A DNA stretch of 64,000 nucleotides, from assembly GCA_947625885.1 (NCBI GenBank), contig CANQQA010000009.1, positions 1 to 64,000 on the forward strand, read 5' to 3'. This document shows, one piece after another, positions 38,038-47,742 of the stretch. The DNA is from an uncultured Bacteroidales bacterium. Lineage in GTDB: Bacteria; Bacteroidota; Bacteroidia; Bacteroidales; UBA11471. The notes below the pieces were generated by a model, which was given only the letters and a program-made list of their open reading frames with translations, did no database searches and was not told where the DNA came from. The stretch's first letter is position 1; the number at the start of each line of letters is the position of its first letter. Position numbers and translations under genes: made by a program.

Positions 38038-38603
38038 ATGCGGGATTTTCAACCCAACATCATTCTCGGTTTTCACGGTTGCACAAAAGAAATCGGCGAA
38101 AAAGTCATAGAGGGAAAAGAAGAGCTTAACCCGAACCATAACCCATACGACTGGTTAGGAGAAGGTGTATATTTCTGGGAAAACGACTACGACAGAGCAC
38201 GAGAATTTGCCGAAGAAAAGGGGAAAAACGAGCCATTTGTCATAGGTGCGGTCATATATCTCGGGCATTGTCTGGATTTAACGCAACAAAAAACATTCGT
38301 ATAGTAAAAGCGGCTTATACTAACTTAATTGCAGAGAGTGTAAAGAAAGGCGTGAAAAACACACCCGGAAAATACGGCGGCATAACGGGCGACCTGCTTA
38401 ACAGACAATTGGACTGCGCGGTTATCAATGCCATACATGAATTTAATGCCGGACACGGGATTCAAGAATATGACTCCGTAAGAGCGGCTTTTTGGGAAGG
38501 GGAAGAACTTTACGAAACAGCGGGATTCAGAGAAAAGAATCATATTCAAATCTGTGTGAGAAATCCGCAGTGCATCATCGGATATTTTTTACCGAGAATC
38601 TAA
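38038..38603 (+). pseudogene. ADP-ribosyltransferase-like protein, frameshifted, cassette gene 2
   Basis: Two ORFs (38038-38304 and the overlapping frame ending at 38603) read as one protein of about 188 residues if one base is restored at a run of six A (38288-38293). The N-terminal part has FHGCTKEIGEKVIEGKEE and YDWLGEGVYFWENDYDRA; the C-terminal part has RQLDCAVIN, YDSVRAAFWEGEELY and IQICVRNPQCIIGYF. I recall this pattern from a widespread uncharacterised family. The HG..G.G.Y order resembles H-Y-E ADP-ribosyltransferases (as in DUF3990 or PARP-like folds), which is inference. The break could be a true mutation, a sequencing error or slippage. If intact it would form a two-gene module with the 64-residue protein. 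Confidence 0.6.
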
Positions 38604-38635
38604 ATTCTTATTTTATCGTCAAGTTTTTTGTCTGT

Positions 38636-38672
38636 GAAGCGAAACGGCATCAGAAGGGATAGCCGATAGCCA
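38636..38672 (+). repeat. 37-bp direct repeat, right copy (tamL 3' end)
   Basis: It is a perfect copy of 37664-37700 and spans the last codons and stop of tamL plus 14 bases downstream. Between the two copies lie 935 unique bases with the two-gene cassette. Confidence 0.9.
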
Positions 38673-40956
38673 AGTGGAAAGAGAGGCTGCGCCCGAAGCT
38701 CTCCATGTTGTAGTAGTGCGGACGGTCGTTGCGGGAGGGGTCGTGCAGCCCGATGCCCATGTCGAGGCGGATAACGAGGAATGAGAGGTCGTAGCGCAAT
38801 CCGACGCCCGTGCCGAGTGCCATGTCTTTTCCGAAAGTTTTCATGTCGAGGGTGCCGCCCGGGCGATTCTCGTCGGCGCGCAGCAGCCAGATGTTTCCGG
38901 CATCGAGGAACATGGCGCCGTGCAGGTCGCCGATGATGGGGAAGCGCCATTCGGCATTCATTTCCATTTTGAAATCGCCGGTCTGGTCGAGGTACGAATC
39001 GACCTTGTCGGCAGGCGGGGCGTAGCTGCCGGGACCTACCGAGCGTATGGTGAAGGCTCTGATGCTGTTGGCGCCGCCGATGTAGAACTGCTCGCTGTAC
39101 GGGAGTACCGACGAATTGCCGTAAGCCCACCCCGCTCCCACCATGAAGCGGGTCGCCAGCCACGAATCGCCCCACAAGCGGCGATAGTAGCGGAAATCGA
39201 GCGTCGGTTTGACAAATTGCGAAAAGGGTATTCCGAGAAATTTTTTGCTGCCCTCGCTGCCGGATACGACGGCATTCATCAGGTTGCCGGCAGTGGAGAG
39301 GGTTGCCTGCCAGAAAATGCGGTTAGCCGCTTTGTAGCCGAAAGAGCGATCGTAGCGGTAGGTGTAACCCAAAACGGGTATGAGCTGGTTGCGGAAACTG
39401 AGGGCTATGGCGGGATTGGCGGCAAGCGTGCTGTCGAACTCCGCCGTAGAGTTGAAAAGATAATCGTAGCTGAGCTTGGGCAAATGGAAGGTATGGAAGC
39501 TGTACCGCGACGACTGGAAGTCGAGCGCGATGGCGAGGTTGAGCGAGAGCATGCGGAAATAGCGCGGACGATTCATCAGGTCGGCACCCAGCGAGAATGT
39601 GGTTTTCCCGCCGTAGCGGTGTTCGATGCGGGTATCCCAAAACAGCGACGAGGGGAGCAGGCGCGGAAATGTCAAAGAGGCATTCACGCCAAATTCGTAG
39701 GAGTTGAGCAGGGAGCGTTTTTCGCCCGCACGTCTTTTTCCGGTCTGCCATTCGTAGGAGCCGGACAATTCGAGGGAGAGTCGCTCCCCGCCCCCGAAAA
39801 TATTTTTGTGCGCCAGCCCGAAGATGACGCCCGGACCGATGAAACTGCTGGTCGAGGAGGTAACATTCGCCTCGAACCACGCCTCCATCGGGGTATCCAT
39901 CGACGCCTCGAAAGTGATGTCGAGAAGGTCGGAAACGCCGCTCGTGTCGTGCGGGGCGACCGAAAGATTGACGTAACGGAACACACCCATGCGCATCAGG
40001 CTGTTGAGCGACTCCTCCTGCCGGTCGAGGGTGTAGAGGTCGCCCGGATAAAGGGTGATATTGCGTTCGAGAAAACGAAGGCGCACCTTGTGCGGTCGCT
40101 GGTAAAAGAGGGTCAGGTGCGACAGGCGCATCGTATCGACAACGCCCTGCCCCGTAAGGCTTTTCAATTCAAAGGCGACGTTTCCCACCCGATAGGTGCG
40201 GCGGGCATCTGCCGGTATGTTGGGGCGCACCTGCATACGCAAGGCGACCGAATAGGGAAGCAGGGTCGTATCGGCAAAATATGCCAGATAGTCGGGGCGG
40301 AAATAGTAATATCCCTTGTTGCGGAGGTCGCGGGTGATGCGGTTGCGCTCGGCGGAAAGGGTGGCGGCGTTGTAGATGTTGCCCACGTGCAGAAGCGTGG
40401 CTGTGCACGACGAATCGACAAGGGCGGTTATCGGGTCGGTCGGTCGCGGAAACTCTATCGACGAATAGCGATAGGGCGTGCCGTACACGACGCGGTAGTC
40501 GATGCGGGCTTTCTTGGGGTTGCGCCGGTTGTAGAGCAGTTCGTAAGTCGCCGACGAACCGAAATAGCCGTAATTGTCCAAAATCTGCGGCACGACGGCG
40601 ACCCGCAAATCGGGTTGCGCGGTGGAAATGAGTACGGGCGTCTTGGCGAAGCGTTCGTAGAACCAATGTTTGAAACCTTTGTCGCGGGTGGGGGTAACGT
40701 GGTTATAGACCCACAGACCGAAGGGGAAGGGCCACCGTACGTAGGGCGAAAACAAGGCGTTGTTGGGCTTCACCGAAAGGGCTTCTTTCACGGCGCTCTC
40801 GGCATCGCTTTCTATCTTCTCGCCTTTCTGCTCGGGCTCCATGCGTATCTTTTTCACGCCGGTGTACAAGACTTCGCCCTCTCCTATCCGGCTCGTGGTG
40901 TCGCAGGCGGAGAAACATACCGATATGAGTAATATGCAAAGGTATATCTTTTTCAC
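38650..40956 (-). CDS. tamL: TamA-like Omp85 lipoprotein (TamL)
   Basis: An Omp85-family outer-membrane protein of 768 residues that, with TamB, is thought to move lipids or proteins to the outer membrane. The start is a GTG at 40956 whose GTGA overlaps the tamB stop, so translation is coupled. The N terminus is a lipoprotein signal (MKKIYLCILLISVCFSAC, Cys18), as expected for the Bacteroidota form TamL, unlike proteobacterial TamA. POTRA-like repeats occupy the first 330 residues. The barrel includes the conserved EQFYIGGANSIRAF and a C-terminal FHLAIGYPF ending in Phe. Its last codons lie in the 37-bp repeat that bounds the neighbouring cassette. Confidence 0.9.
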   Translation of the reverse strand: MKKIYLCILLISVCFSACDTTSRIGEGEVLYTGVKKIRMEPEQKGEKIESDAESAVKEALSVKPNNALFSPYVRWPFPFGLWVYNHVTPTRDKGFKHWFYERFAKTPVLISTAQPDLRVAVVPQILDNYGYFGSSATYELLYNRRNPKKARIDYRVVYGTPYRYSSIEFPRPTDPITALVDSSCTATLLHVGNIYNAATLSAERNRITRDLRNKGYYYFRPDYLAYFADTTLLPYSVALRMQVRPNIPADARRTYRVGNVAFELKSLTGQGVVDTMRLSHLTLFYQRPHKVRLRFLERNITLYPGDLYTLDRQEESLNSLMRMGVFRYVNLSVAPHDTSGVSDLLDITFEASMDTPMEAWFEANVTSSTSSFIGPGVIFGLAHKNIFGGGERLSLELSGSYEWQTGKRRAGEKRSLLNSYEFGVNASLTFPRLLPSSLFWDTRIEHRYGGKTTFSLGADLMNRPRYFRMLSLNLAIALDFQSSRYSFHTFHLPKLSYDYLFNSTAEFDSTLAANPAIALSFRNQLIPVLGYTYRYDRSFGYKAANRIFWQATLSTAGNLMNAVVSGSEGSKKFLGIPFSQFVKPTLDFRYYRRLWGDSWLATRFMVGAGWAYGNSSVLPYSEQFYIGGANSIRAFTIRSVGPGSYAPPADKVDSYLDQTGDFKMEMNAEWRFPIIGDLHGAMFLDAGNIWLLRADENRPGGTLDMKTFGKDMALGTGVGLRYDLSFLVIRLDMGIGLHDPSRNDRPHYYNMESFGRSLSFHLAIGYPF

Positions 40957-43900
40957 GGCTTCTGTTTTTCTTTTTCTGCGGCTTGTTTTTTACGCGCCGA
41001 ACGACGGAACAACGCTTTCAAATGCGCCAGTTTTTTCTTTACGGCAAAACCGACGCCCGTTTTCGTTACTTCGCCTTCGAGTATGCTCTCCTGTCCCGTA
41101 TGGCGGAACAGTTTCACCAACATATTATCGCGCTTGTCGAGGTAATATTCCAGCGCAATGTCCTCGATAAGGTTTTGCTTCAAATTGTCGGACGAATTGT
41201 CGTCGGGACTGTAACTGCCGCCGATGACGATGCGCACGCGGTCGTTGAACAATTTTTTGGAGAGCTGGTAGGAATAGTCGGTGCGGGTGGTGCCGTCGGC
41301 TTCTTCCTGACTGTCGATGCCGAAACTGAGTTCGACGTTTTTCAGATTGTTGCGCGACCATTTATTCAGTTCGTTCTGCAAAAACTGGTTCAGCGGATTT
41401 CCGGAAAAGAGACTTCCCTGCGAAGACGACGGACCGGTGTACATATTGTAAACCAGCAGCCCCATTGCCTGCGTGGCACGCTGCTCGGCGGTCATGGACG
41501 AAAGTTCGTTCTGTATGGTAAGGTCGTTCGGAGCAGCCACATCGAAAACGATAGAGAGGTCTTCGAGACTGTTCGCCAACGTAATGGAGACATCAAACTG
41601 CACCGTGCGCGAGGTGTTCCCCGATGATACCGACACCTGTATTTTGTCGGTTGCCGTAATGTCGAGTACGGGTGCGGCGATGTCGCCCGCCCATGCCACC
41701 GAGCTGCCGTCTTTTATTGTAAAGAGCTTGTCGCCTATCAGCGGAATGGAGTAGCACACCGTACCGCCCGACAATTCGTATCGTCCGGTGAAGCGGCTGT
41801 CGCCCAACGCGTTCATGGTATAGGTAAGGCTGCCGCCTCCCTGCAAATCGACGTAGCTGTTTCCGTCGGGAGTAAGCTCCACCGAGAGGGCTACGGCATT
41901 GCCTATGTCGATATTCACCTGCATATCCATGCCCGAAACTTTCCGGAGAGGCAGCAACGAATCGACTTCGAGAGTGTCGGCAAAAACGGTGAAAGTTACC
42001 ATATCGCCGTAATCGCTCACGCCGGGCAGGGAATTGTTGTCGCGCAAGACGTAGGTGGCTTCGGTGCCGTTGAGCAGTTCGACGTTGCCGCGCAACACCA
42101 GCGCATCGGTGTAGCCGCGCGCCGAAATATCTATATCGGCATCGGCTACACCGTAGAGCATGGAGGTTTTGTTTTTCGGCGTTTCAAAGAGACGGAAATT
42201 TTTTCCGATAACTTCCGCATCGAGATACGGACGGGACAAGTCGGAAATATCTGCCGAGCCTTTTATCGAAAGGGGTCTGTTGTTGGTACCGTATATCAAA
42301 AGCGAATCGACGAAAGCCTTGTCGTCGCGGAAAGAGAGTTCGACCGGCTCTAACCGGAAACGGCTGCCCGTCATCGGGACCTCGACCCTGCCGCCAGTCA
42401 AAGAGAGCGCACCCGTCAGATGCGGCGCGTCGAAAGCGCCTTTCATGGATATGTCTCCATGCAGCAGCCCTTCGACTTTGAGCATATCGTCGGAAACAAA
42501 AGCATTTGCCAAACGCACGGGAAAATCGGAGATGTGCACCTCGGCGGCAACGGGTGCCGGCGAAAGCGTATCGGTGTCGTAACGGAGAGCTGCCGTCAAT
42601 GTCTCGACACTATCGACCGACAGCTCAGCCGACGCCTCCATCACCGATGCCGACGGCTGCCGGTATGCCGCTACAAGCCCCAGATTACCAAGATAATTGC
42701 CGTCGTATTGCGTGGAATCGAAACGAAGAGCGGCATCGAGAAGAGGATATCCGTCCGCGAATCCGGCAGAAATATCCGCCGAAAGATGCGTATCGACAGG
42801 GGGCGCAGAGGGGACGAGCGCCAAAACGGGTGCCACATCGAAATTGCGAATATCGAGCGATACGCCCTTTCCGCCGAGAGCTTCGTCGGAATGCAAGGCA
42901 AACCGCTGCAACTCACGTTCCAACAAGAGGTCGGCAGCCAGATGTCCGTCGAAAAACCATTCGATGTAATTGCCGGTGTTCAGCGTCCAACCCGCTACGC
43001 CCAAAACGGGGTGTTCGGGCGCCAGCGAAACGCGCACCGTCGTATCGGACAGGAAAGCGTCCATATCGAGCATCAGACTTTGCACACCTTCCTGATTCCG
43101 CTGCCGCAGCGCCGCAAAAAATTCCTGCGGGGCAATATAGCCCCCGATGCCCGCCGACGCCAGCATTTCCGACGTTTCCGGCGTATTGCCCATGTGCAGA
43201 GCGTAATGCAGCGTATCGGCATTTTGTTGCAGCGCGATTTTCAGGGTATCGGCTTTCAGCGATGAAAGAGAGGAGCCGACGACTTCGGCATCGAAAAAGA
43301 GCGGTGTCGCATCGCCGTGTCCGGCAGCAAGGTCGAATGTCGAGAGCTGTACATCATTCATACGGAGCAGCTTCTCCACTGCCTGTTCTGGCACGATGCG
43401 CCCCTGTAAGGCAAACGAAGGCAGGGCATCGCACAAAACCGCCGGTGCGATTTTTTTCGCATCGACGGCATACGACAACGTATCGACGAACGTCATTACG
43501 GAAGCAAGGAACGTATCAATGCCTGCGGGTGCGGCAAACGCAAAATTCACGCCCGGCAGACCGAGACGGGCATCGAGCGAGTCGCGCCACATGCCGGCGG
43601 CGACCGCCAGCGAATCAAGCGCAAAATCGGTATCGAGCAGACGAAACGCCGTACTGTCCAGCCGGAGTTTCATCGTATATTCGTCGGAAGCATTCATCGT
43701 TGCCGCCACATCGAGCGACGAGGCAAAAGTAATGGAATCGGTAGTGAATCGCAAGGTTTTCAAGTCGATACGGTCGATTGTACCCGAAAGGCGAGCACGG
43801 CTCTCGCCGGCAGTAAGACGTCCCTGCAAAGCCATATCGAAACGCATCGCCTCCGCCTCGCTCTGCAAATGTCCGGAAAGTGCTTGGGTGTCGAGAGCCA

Positions 43901-45677
43901 GCGCGACAGATAAATTTTCATAACGGTAACCGCCGTAATCGAGCGTATCGACTTGCACGTCAAGTACGGCTTCCATATCGGGAGAAAAGGGGTCGAAGCG
44001 GCAACCTTCGGCAGCGAGCGACATCGAGAGCAGCCCCAAACTGTCGTGCGGCAGAAATTCGGACAGCGGAAAAGCAGAAAATTCCACCGCCGCCCGATAT
44101 GCCGTATCGGGGAACAGATAGCCGGCATCGAGCGACAGCTCCCCGTCGGAGACCGTCCACCCCAAATGAGCGGACGCCGACCTGCCGTTACTGAAATCGG
44201 CTTGCGCCGACAGACGCATCGAGTCGGGAATCACCACGCGCGCACGCAACGAGCTGTCGAACAGTGCAGGGACGAAAGAGAGTTTGTCCAAACGGGCGGA
44301 GATATCGACATGTGCCGCCAAACTGTCGGTAAAGGTAAGCGACTTTACTTCGCCGCTCAGCAACATATCGGCGCAGTGCGGCAGCTCGGCGGAAAGGCGG
44401 TGCAGGCGCAAATCGTCGAGTGCACCGTCGAGCGAGAGTTCGAGCAAGAGCGATTCAAAAGGCAGCTCCGCCGCAGTCGCTGCCAACGAGGGGTCGAACA
44501 GCACGGCATCGGCAATGCCCACCGCCGCTGCCAACTCCGCCGAAAGATTCGCCGAATCGTCCATCGACAGCACGGAACCGTCGGCATCGACCTCTGCCGA
44601 CACCATCGAATGCTCCGTTGCCAGTTGCAGCGCCGCCACTTTCACGGCTGCGGAGTCCATCGAAAAAGCCGCCTCGCCGCGACAAACACGCAGTCCCGAA
44701 CGCTCCTGCAACGAAAGCGCCCGCAGCTGCGCCGCCACTGCGCTGCCGCAATTGTAAACGGATTCGAGCGAAAGGGTTACATCGGAAAGCTGTATGCAGT
44801 CGGCATCGAAACCGTCGTGCGGGGAGTAATCTTTTCGGGCATATTTCACCTGCGTATCGTCGAGCCGCAGGGCAAGCGCGCGTATCGTCCACGGCAGAGA
44901 CGCCGTATCGGATTCGGCAGAGGGTTCCGGTTCGACCACCGCAGGCACCGCCGCATCGGGGTCGGTCAGGTATTCCACCTCTCCGGCGTGGAGCTGCAAC
45001 AGCGCCACATCGACCGACTGCCGTCCCAAATCGACAGCCACACCGTCAATTCCGATTTTTCCGGCAGCCGCCGACAAAAACGACTCGTCGTATGCCCCCT
45101 CCATACCATAAACGATACGGTCGATTGCAGCTTGCCGCACGGCAAGACGCCACGCCAACGGCTCCGAAGCAGCCGTATCGGCAGGTGCCGGCTCCGATGC
45201 GGGACGCCCCAGACGCATCGACACCGACCCATCGGCAAGCCGCAAAAAGGCGGCATCAACCGTTTCGGCGCGGAGGCGCGCCTCCGTATGCAGCAAAGCG
45301 GCTTCGCCGAGCTTTACCCGCAACGAAAATCCGGTCGTGTCGGCATAGTTGAAACAAACATCGCGCAGCGACAATTCCGGTATGACGGCAGCCAAGCGCA
45401 ACAGCGGCAGAGCTTCGATTTCGACGTGTCCCCGACCAAGCGCGCACAACGTATCGCCCTCCGACAAAACGACGACACCACCGAGATCGAGAGTAAGCGG
45501 GAAACGCAAACGGAAATCATCGACCGACACTTGCAGCGTATCGTCGGAAACGGCGTTGCAAACCTGTCGCACGGCAAACCGCTGCACGGGCGGAATATAA
45601 AGCAATGCCGCGACCAGCAGGAGAATGCCCATCGGCACGGCAAGTATTATCGCGCCATATTTCAGAACAAGTTTCAT
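40953..45677 (-). CDS. tamB: Translocation and assembly module protein TamB
   Basis: A 1574-residue envelope-spanning protein. An N-terminal membrane segment (MKLVLKYGAIILAVPMGILLLVAALLYI) anchors it in the inner membrane, and the long remainder is the repetitive beta-strand structure of the AsmA/TamB type, thought to form a hydrophobic groove for lipid transfer. The C-terminal TamB domain (DUF490) is recognisable: YVDLQGGGSLTYTMNALGDSRFTG, YSIPLIGDKLFTIKDGSSVAWAGDI, QFDVSITLANSLEDL and a final stretch RVRIVIGGSY. A basic tail (RRSARKKQAAEKEKQKP) ends the protein. It overlaps tamL by four bases. No consensus promoter was found in the 220 bases upstream. Confidence 0.93.
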   Translation of the reverse strand: MKLVLKYGAIILAVPMGILLLVAALLYIPPVQRFAVRQVCNAVSDDTLQVSVDDFRLRFPLTLDLGGVVVLSEGDTLCALGRGHVEIEALPLLRLAAVIPELSLRDVCFNYADTTGFSLRVKLGEAALLHTEARLRAETVDAAFLRLADGSVSMRLGRPASEPAPADTAASEPLAWRLAVRQAAIDRIVYGMEGAYDESFLSAAAGKIGIDGVAVDLGRQSVDVALLQLHAGEVEYLTDPDAAVPAVVEPEPSAESDTASLPWTIRALALRLDDTQVKYARKDYSPHDGFDADCIQLSDVTLSLESVYNCGSAVAAQLRALSLQERSGLRVCRGEAAFSMDSAAVKVAALQLATEHSMVSAEVDADGSVLSMDDSANLSAELAAAVGIADAVLFDPSLAATAAELPFESLLLELSLDGALDDLRLHRLSAELPHCADMLLSGEVKSLTFTDSLAAHVDISARLDKLSFVPALFDSSLRARVVIPDSMRLSAQADFSNGRSASAHLGWTVSDGELSLDAGYLFPDTAYRAAVEFSAFPLSEFLPHDSLGLLSMSLAAEGCRFDPFSPDMEAVLDVQVDTLDYGGYRYENLSVALALDTQALSGHLQSEAEAMRFDMALQGRLTAGESRARLSGTIDRIDLKTLRFTTDSITFASSLDVAATMNASDEYTMKLRLDSTAFRLLDTDFALDSLAVAAGMWRDSLDARLGLPGVNFAFAAPAGIDTFLASVMTFVDTLSYAVDAKKIAPAVLCDALPSFALQGRIVPEQAVEKLLRMNDVQLSTFDLAAGHGDATPLFFDAEVVGSSLSSLKADTLKIALQQNADTLHYALHMGNTPETSEMLASAGIGGYIAPQEFFAALRQRNQEGVQSLMLDMDAFLSDTTVRVSLAPEHPVLGVAGWTLNTGNYIEWFFDGHLAADLLLERELQRFALHSDEALGGKGVSLDIRNFDVAPVLALVPSAPPVDTHLSADISAGFADGYPLLDAALRFDSTQYDGNYLGNLGLVAAYRQPSASVMEASAELSVDSVETLTAALRYDTDTLSPAPVAAEVHISDFPVRLANAFVSDDMLKVEGLLHGDISMKGAFDAPHLTGALSLTGGRVEVPMTGSRFRLEPVELSFRDDKAFVDSLLIYGTNNRPLSIKGSADISDLSRPYLDAEVIGKNFRLFETPKNKTSMLYGVADADIDISARGYTDALVLRGNVELLNGTEATYVLRDNNSLPGVSDYGDMVTFTVFADTLEVDSLLPLRKVSGMDMQVNIDIGNAVALSVELTPDGNSYVDLQGGGSLTYTMNALGDSRFTGRYELSGGTVCYSIPLIGDKLFTIKDGSSVAWAGDIAAPVLDITATDKIQVSVSSGNTSRTVQFDVSITLANSLEDLSIVFDVAAPNDLTIQNELSSMTAEQRATQAMGLLVYNMYTGPSSSQGSLFSGNPLNQFLQNELNKWSRNNLKNVELSFGIDSQEEADGTTRTDYSYQLSKKLFNDRVRIVIGGSYSPDDNSSDNLKQNLIEDIALEYYLDKRDNMLVKLFRHTGQESILEGEVTKTGVGFAVKKKLAHLKALFRRSARKKQAAEKEKQKP

Positions 45678-45850
45678 TCGTCGTTCGATGCTCCGACACG
45701 GAGATGCCGGAAAATCCGTTTGTTTCGATAACGTGTTTTTTCAACAGATGCCGCCGCCGTTTGTTTCTGCAAACCGATAAAAAACGGACGACAGCTCTGC
45801 CGTATCCTTTTGCCGGAATGGGAACAGCGTCCGTGCCGGCTTATCATAAT

Positions 45851-45882
45851 AAGGGCAGGTCGGGAAATGCCGACCTGCCCTT
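45851..45882. terminator. Terminator after the phosphosugar mutase gene
   Basis: A perfect 13-bp stem (AAGGGCAGGTCGG / CCGACCTGCCCTT) with a six-base loop lies 16 bases past the mutase stop. The U-tract on the minus strand is short (TTATTAT). Confidence 0.7.
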
Positions 45883-45898
45883 GTTTACCCTAAGCAGA

Positions 45899-47647
45899 TT
45901 ATACGCCGAGAGAAGCGGCAACCGCTTTGATTTTTTCTTCGGCGGCAGCCACCGTCTTGTCGTAGTCGGCGCGCGATTTGAGTTCGCCGCTCACTTCGAC
46001 ATAGAATTTGATTTTCGGCTCGGTGCCCGAAGGACGTATCGACACTTTCGTGCCGTCTTCGGTGAAGTATTGCAGCACGTTCGAGGTCGTCGGCATGTTG
46101 AGAGTATATTTCTCGCCAGCCGTGAAATCCTGAGCCACGAGGGTGGCATAGTCTTTTGCCAATACGACTTTGGAACCGGCAATTTCGGTAATGGGGTTCG
46201 CACGGTAATTCTTCATCATGGCTTCGATTTCTTCGGCACCCGATTTTCCCTTGCGCACCACCGAAATACCTTTTTCTTTGGAGAATCCGTATTCCACGTA
46301 GATGTCCTGCAACATTTCGTACATGGTCTTGCCGTTGTCCTTCGCCCAAGCGGCTATTTCCGCCATGAGGGCGCACGACGACACGGCATCTTTGTCGCGC
46401 ACGAAATCTTCGGGCAGAAAACCGTAGCTCTCCTCGCCGCCGCCTATATACTGACGTTTGCCTTCGAGTTCGCGTATCACGGCGGCAATCCATTTGAAGC
46501 CGGTATATACGTCGAAGCATTCGATGCCGTTGCGGTCGGCTATCTTCTTGATAAGCTCGGTGGTAACGATGGTTTTCACCATGTACTCGCCGCCTTTGAG
46601 ACGGCCGGTGGCTTTGTATTGCGAAATGAGGTAGTTGGTAAAGAGCATGGCGTTCTGGTTACCGTTTACGAGAATCCACTCGCCTTTGTCGTTTTTCAGA
46701 GCGATGCCCATGCGGTCGGCATCGGGGTCGGACGCCATGACGATGTCGGCATCGACTTCTTTGGCTTTGCGTATGGCGAGGTCGAGGGCGGCAGGCTCTT
46801 CGGGGTTGGGCGACTTCACGGTGGGGAAATCGCCGCTGATAACGTCTTGTTCGGGCACGTGGATAATGTTGGTGAATCCGTATGCCGCCAATGCCATCGG
46901 CACGAGTTTCACGCCGGTACCGTGTATGGGAGTGTATACGATTTTGAGGTCTTTGTGGCGGGCGATGATTTCGGGGTTGAGCGAAAGTCCTTTGATGCGG
47001 GAAATGAATTTGCGGTCGATTTCGTCGCCGATGATTTCAATCAACGCCTTGTTGCCTTTGAAATTGATATCGGAAACGGAACGGATTTTATTCACTTCGG
47101 AAATGGTGTTTTTGTCGTGCGGCGACACCATCTGCGCACCGTCGTCCCAATAGGCTTTATAGCCGTTGTATTCTTTGGGGTTGTGCGATGCGGTGAGAAT
47201 GATACCGCTCTGGCAGCCCAATTCGCGAATGGCGAACGACATTTCGGGTGTGGGGCGCAGTGCGTCGAACAGATATACTTTGATGCCGTTTGCCGAGAAA
47301 ATATCTGCCGATATTTCTGCGAACCTGCGGCTGTTGTTGCGGCAGTCGTGCCCGATGACGACTTTTATCTGCGGCAGCGATGCAAACTCTTTTTTCAGAT
47401 AGTTTGCCAATCCCTGCGTAGCGGCGCCCACCGTGTAGATATTCATGCGGTTGGTGCCTACGCCCATGATACCGCGCAAGCCGCCGGTACCGAATTCGAG
47501 GTCTTTGTAGAAGGCTTCGATAAGGTCTGTTTTGTCTTCGTTGTCGAGCAGACGGCGCACTTCGGCGCGCGTTTCGGCGTCGTAACCTTCGCCGAGCCAT
47601 ACCTGCGCACGGGCGGTTACTTCTTTTAATAATGCTTCGTTTTCCAT
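45899..47647 (-). CDS. Phosphoglucomutase/phosphomannomutase family enzyme
   Basis: An alpha-D-phosphohexomutase of 582 residues, the long form common in Bacteroidota and Firmicutes (PgcA-like). It moves phosphate between C1 and C6 of glucose or mannose. The N terminus has FGTGGLRGIMGVGTNRMN; the catalytic phosphoserine is Ser154 in LTASHNP; the metal loop is SDPDADRMGI; the sugar-binding loop is GGEESYGF; the phosphate-binding loop is RPSGTEPKIKFY near the end. All four active-site loops are intact. Sugar specificity cannot be settled from sequence. A consensus -7 box lies just upstream. Confidence 0.92.
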   Translation of the reverse strand: MENEALLKEVTARAQVWLGEGYDAETRAEVRRLLDNEDKTDLIEAFYKDLEFGTGGLRGIMGVGTNRMNIYTVGAATQGLANYLKKEFASLPQIKVVIGHDCRNNSRRFAEISADIFSANGIKVYLFDALRPTPEMSFAIRELGCQSGIILTASHNPKEYNGYKAYWDDGAQMVSPHDKNTISEVNKIRSVSDINFKGNKALIEIIGDEIDRKFISRIKGLSLNPEIIARHKDLKIVYTPIHGTGVKLVPMALAAYGFTNIIHVPEQDVISGDFPTVKSPNPEEPAALDLAIRKAKEVDADIVMASDPDADRMGIALKNDKGEWILVNGNQNAMLFTNYLISQYKATGRLKGGEYMVKTIVTTELIKKIADRNGIECFDVYTGFKWIAAVIRELEGKRQYIGGGEESYGFLPEDFVRDKDAVSSCALMAEIAAWAKDNGKTMYEMLQDIYVEYGFSKEKGISVVRKGKSGAEEIEAMMKNYRANPITEIAGSKVVLAKDYATLVAQDFTAGEKYTLNMPTTSNVLQYFTEDGTKVSIRPSGTEPKIKFYVEVSGELKSRADYDKTVAAAEEKIKAVAASLGV

Positions 47648-47683
47648 GTTATTGAGGTTTAATGTTTTTGCAAACTTATGTTA

Positions 47684-47691
47684 CAAATATA
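47684..47691 (-). promoter_or_regulatory. -7 promoter box of the phosphosugar mutase gene
   Basis: The minus strand reads TATATTTG, an exact TAnnTTTG match 37 bases above the ATG at 47647. Confidence 0.6.
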
Positions 47692-47742
47692 TAACATTTT
47701 TTCGATATTATCAAACGTGCGGTCGAAAAAAAGCAGCAGGCA

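Noticed and set aside
38281-38300. Programmed -1 frameshifting in the ART-like gene
   Set aside because: In the zero frame the codons are CAA AAA ACA, so the tandem-slip heptamer X XXY YYZ is not met, and no clear downstream pseudoknot was seen. A mutation or sequencing error is simpler.
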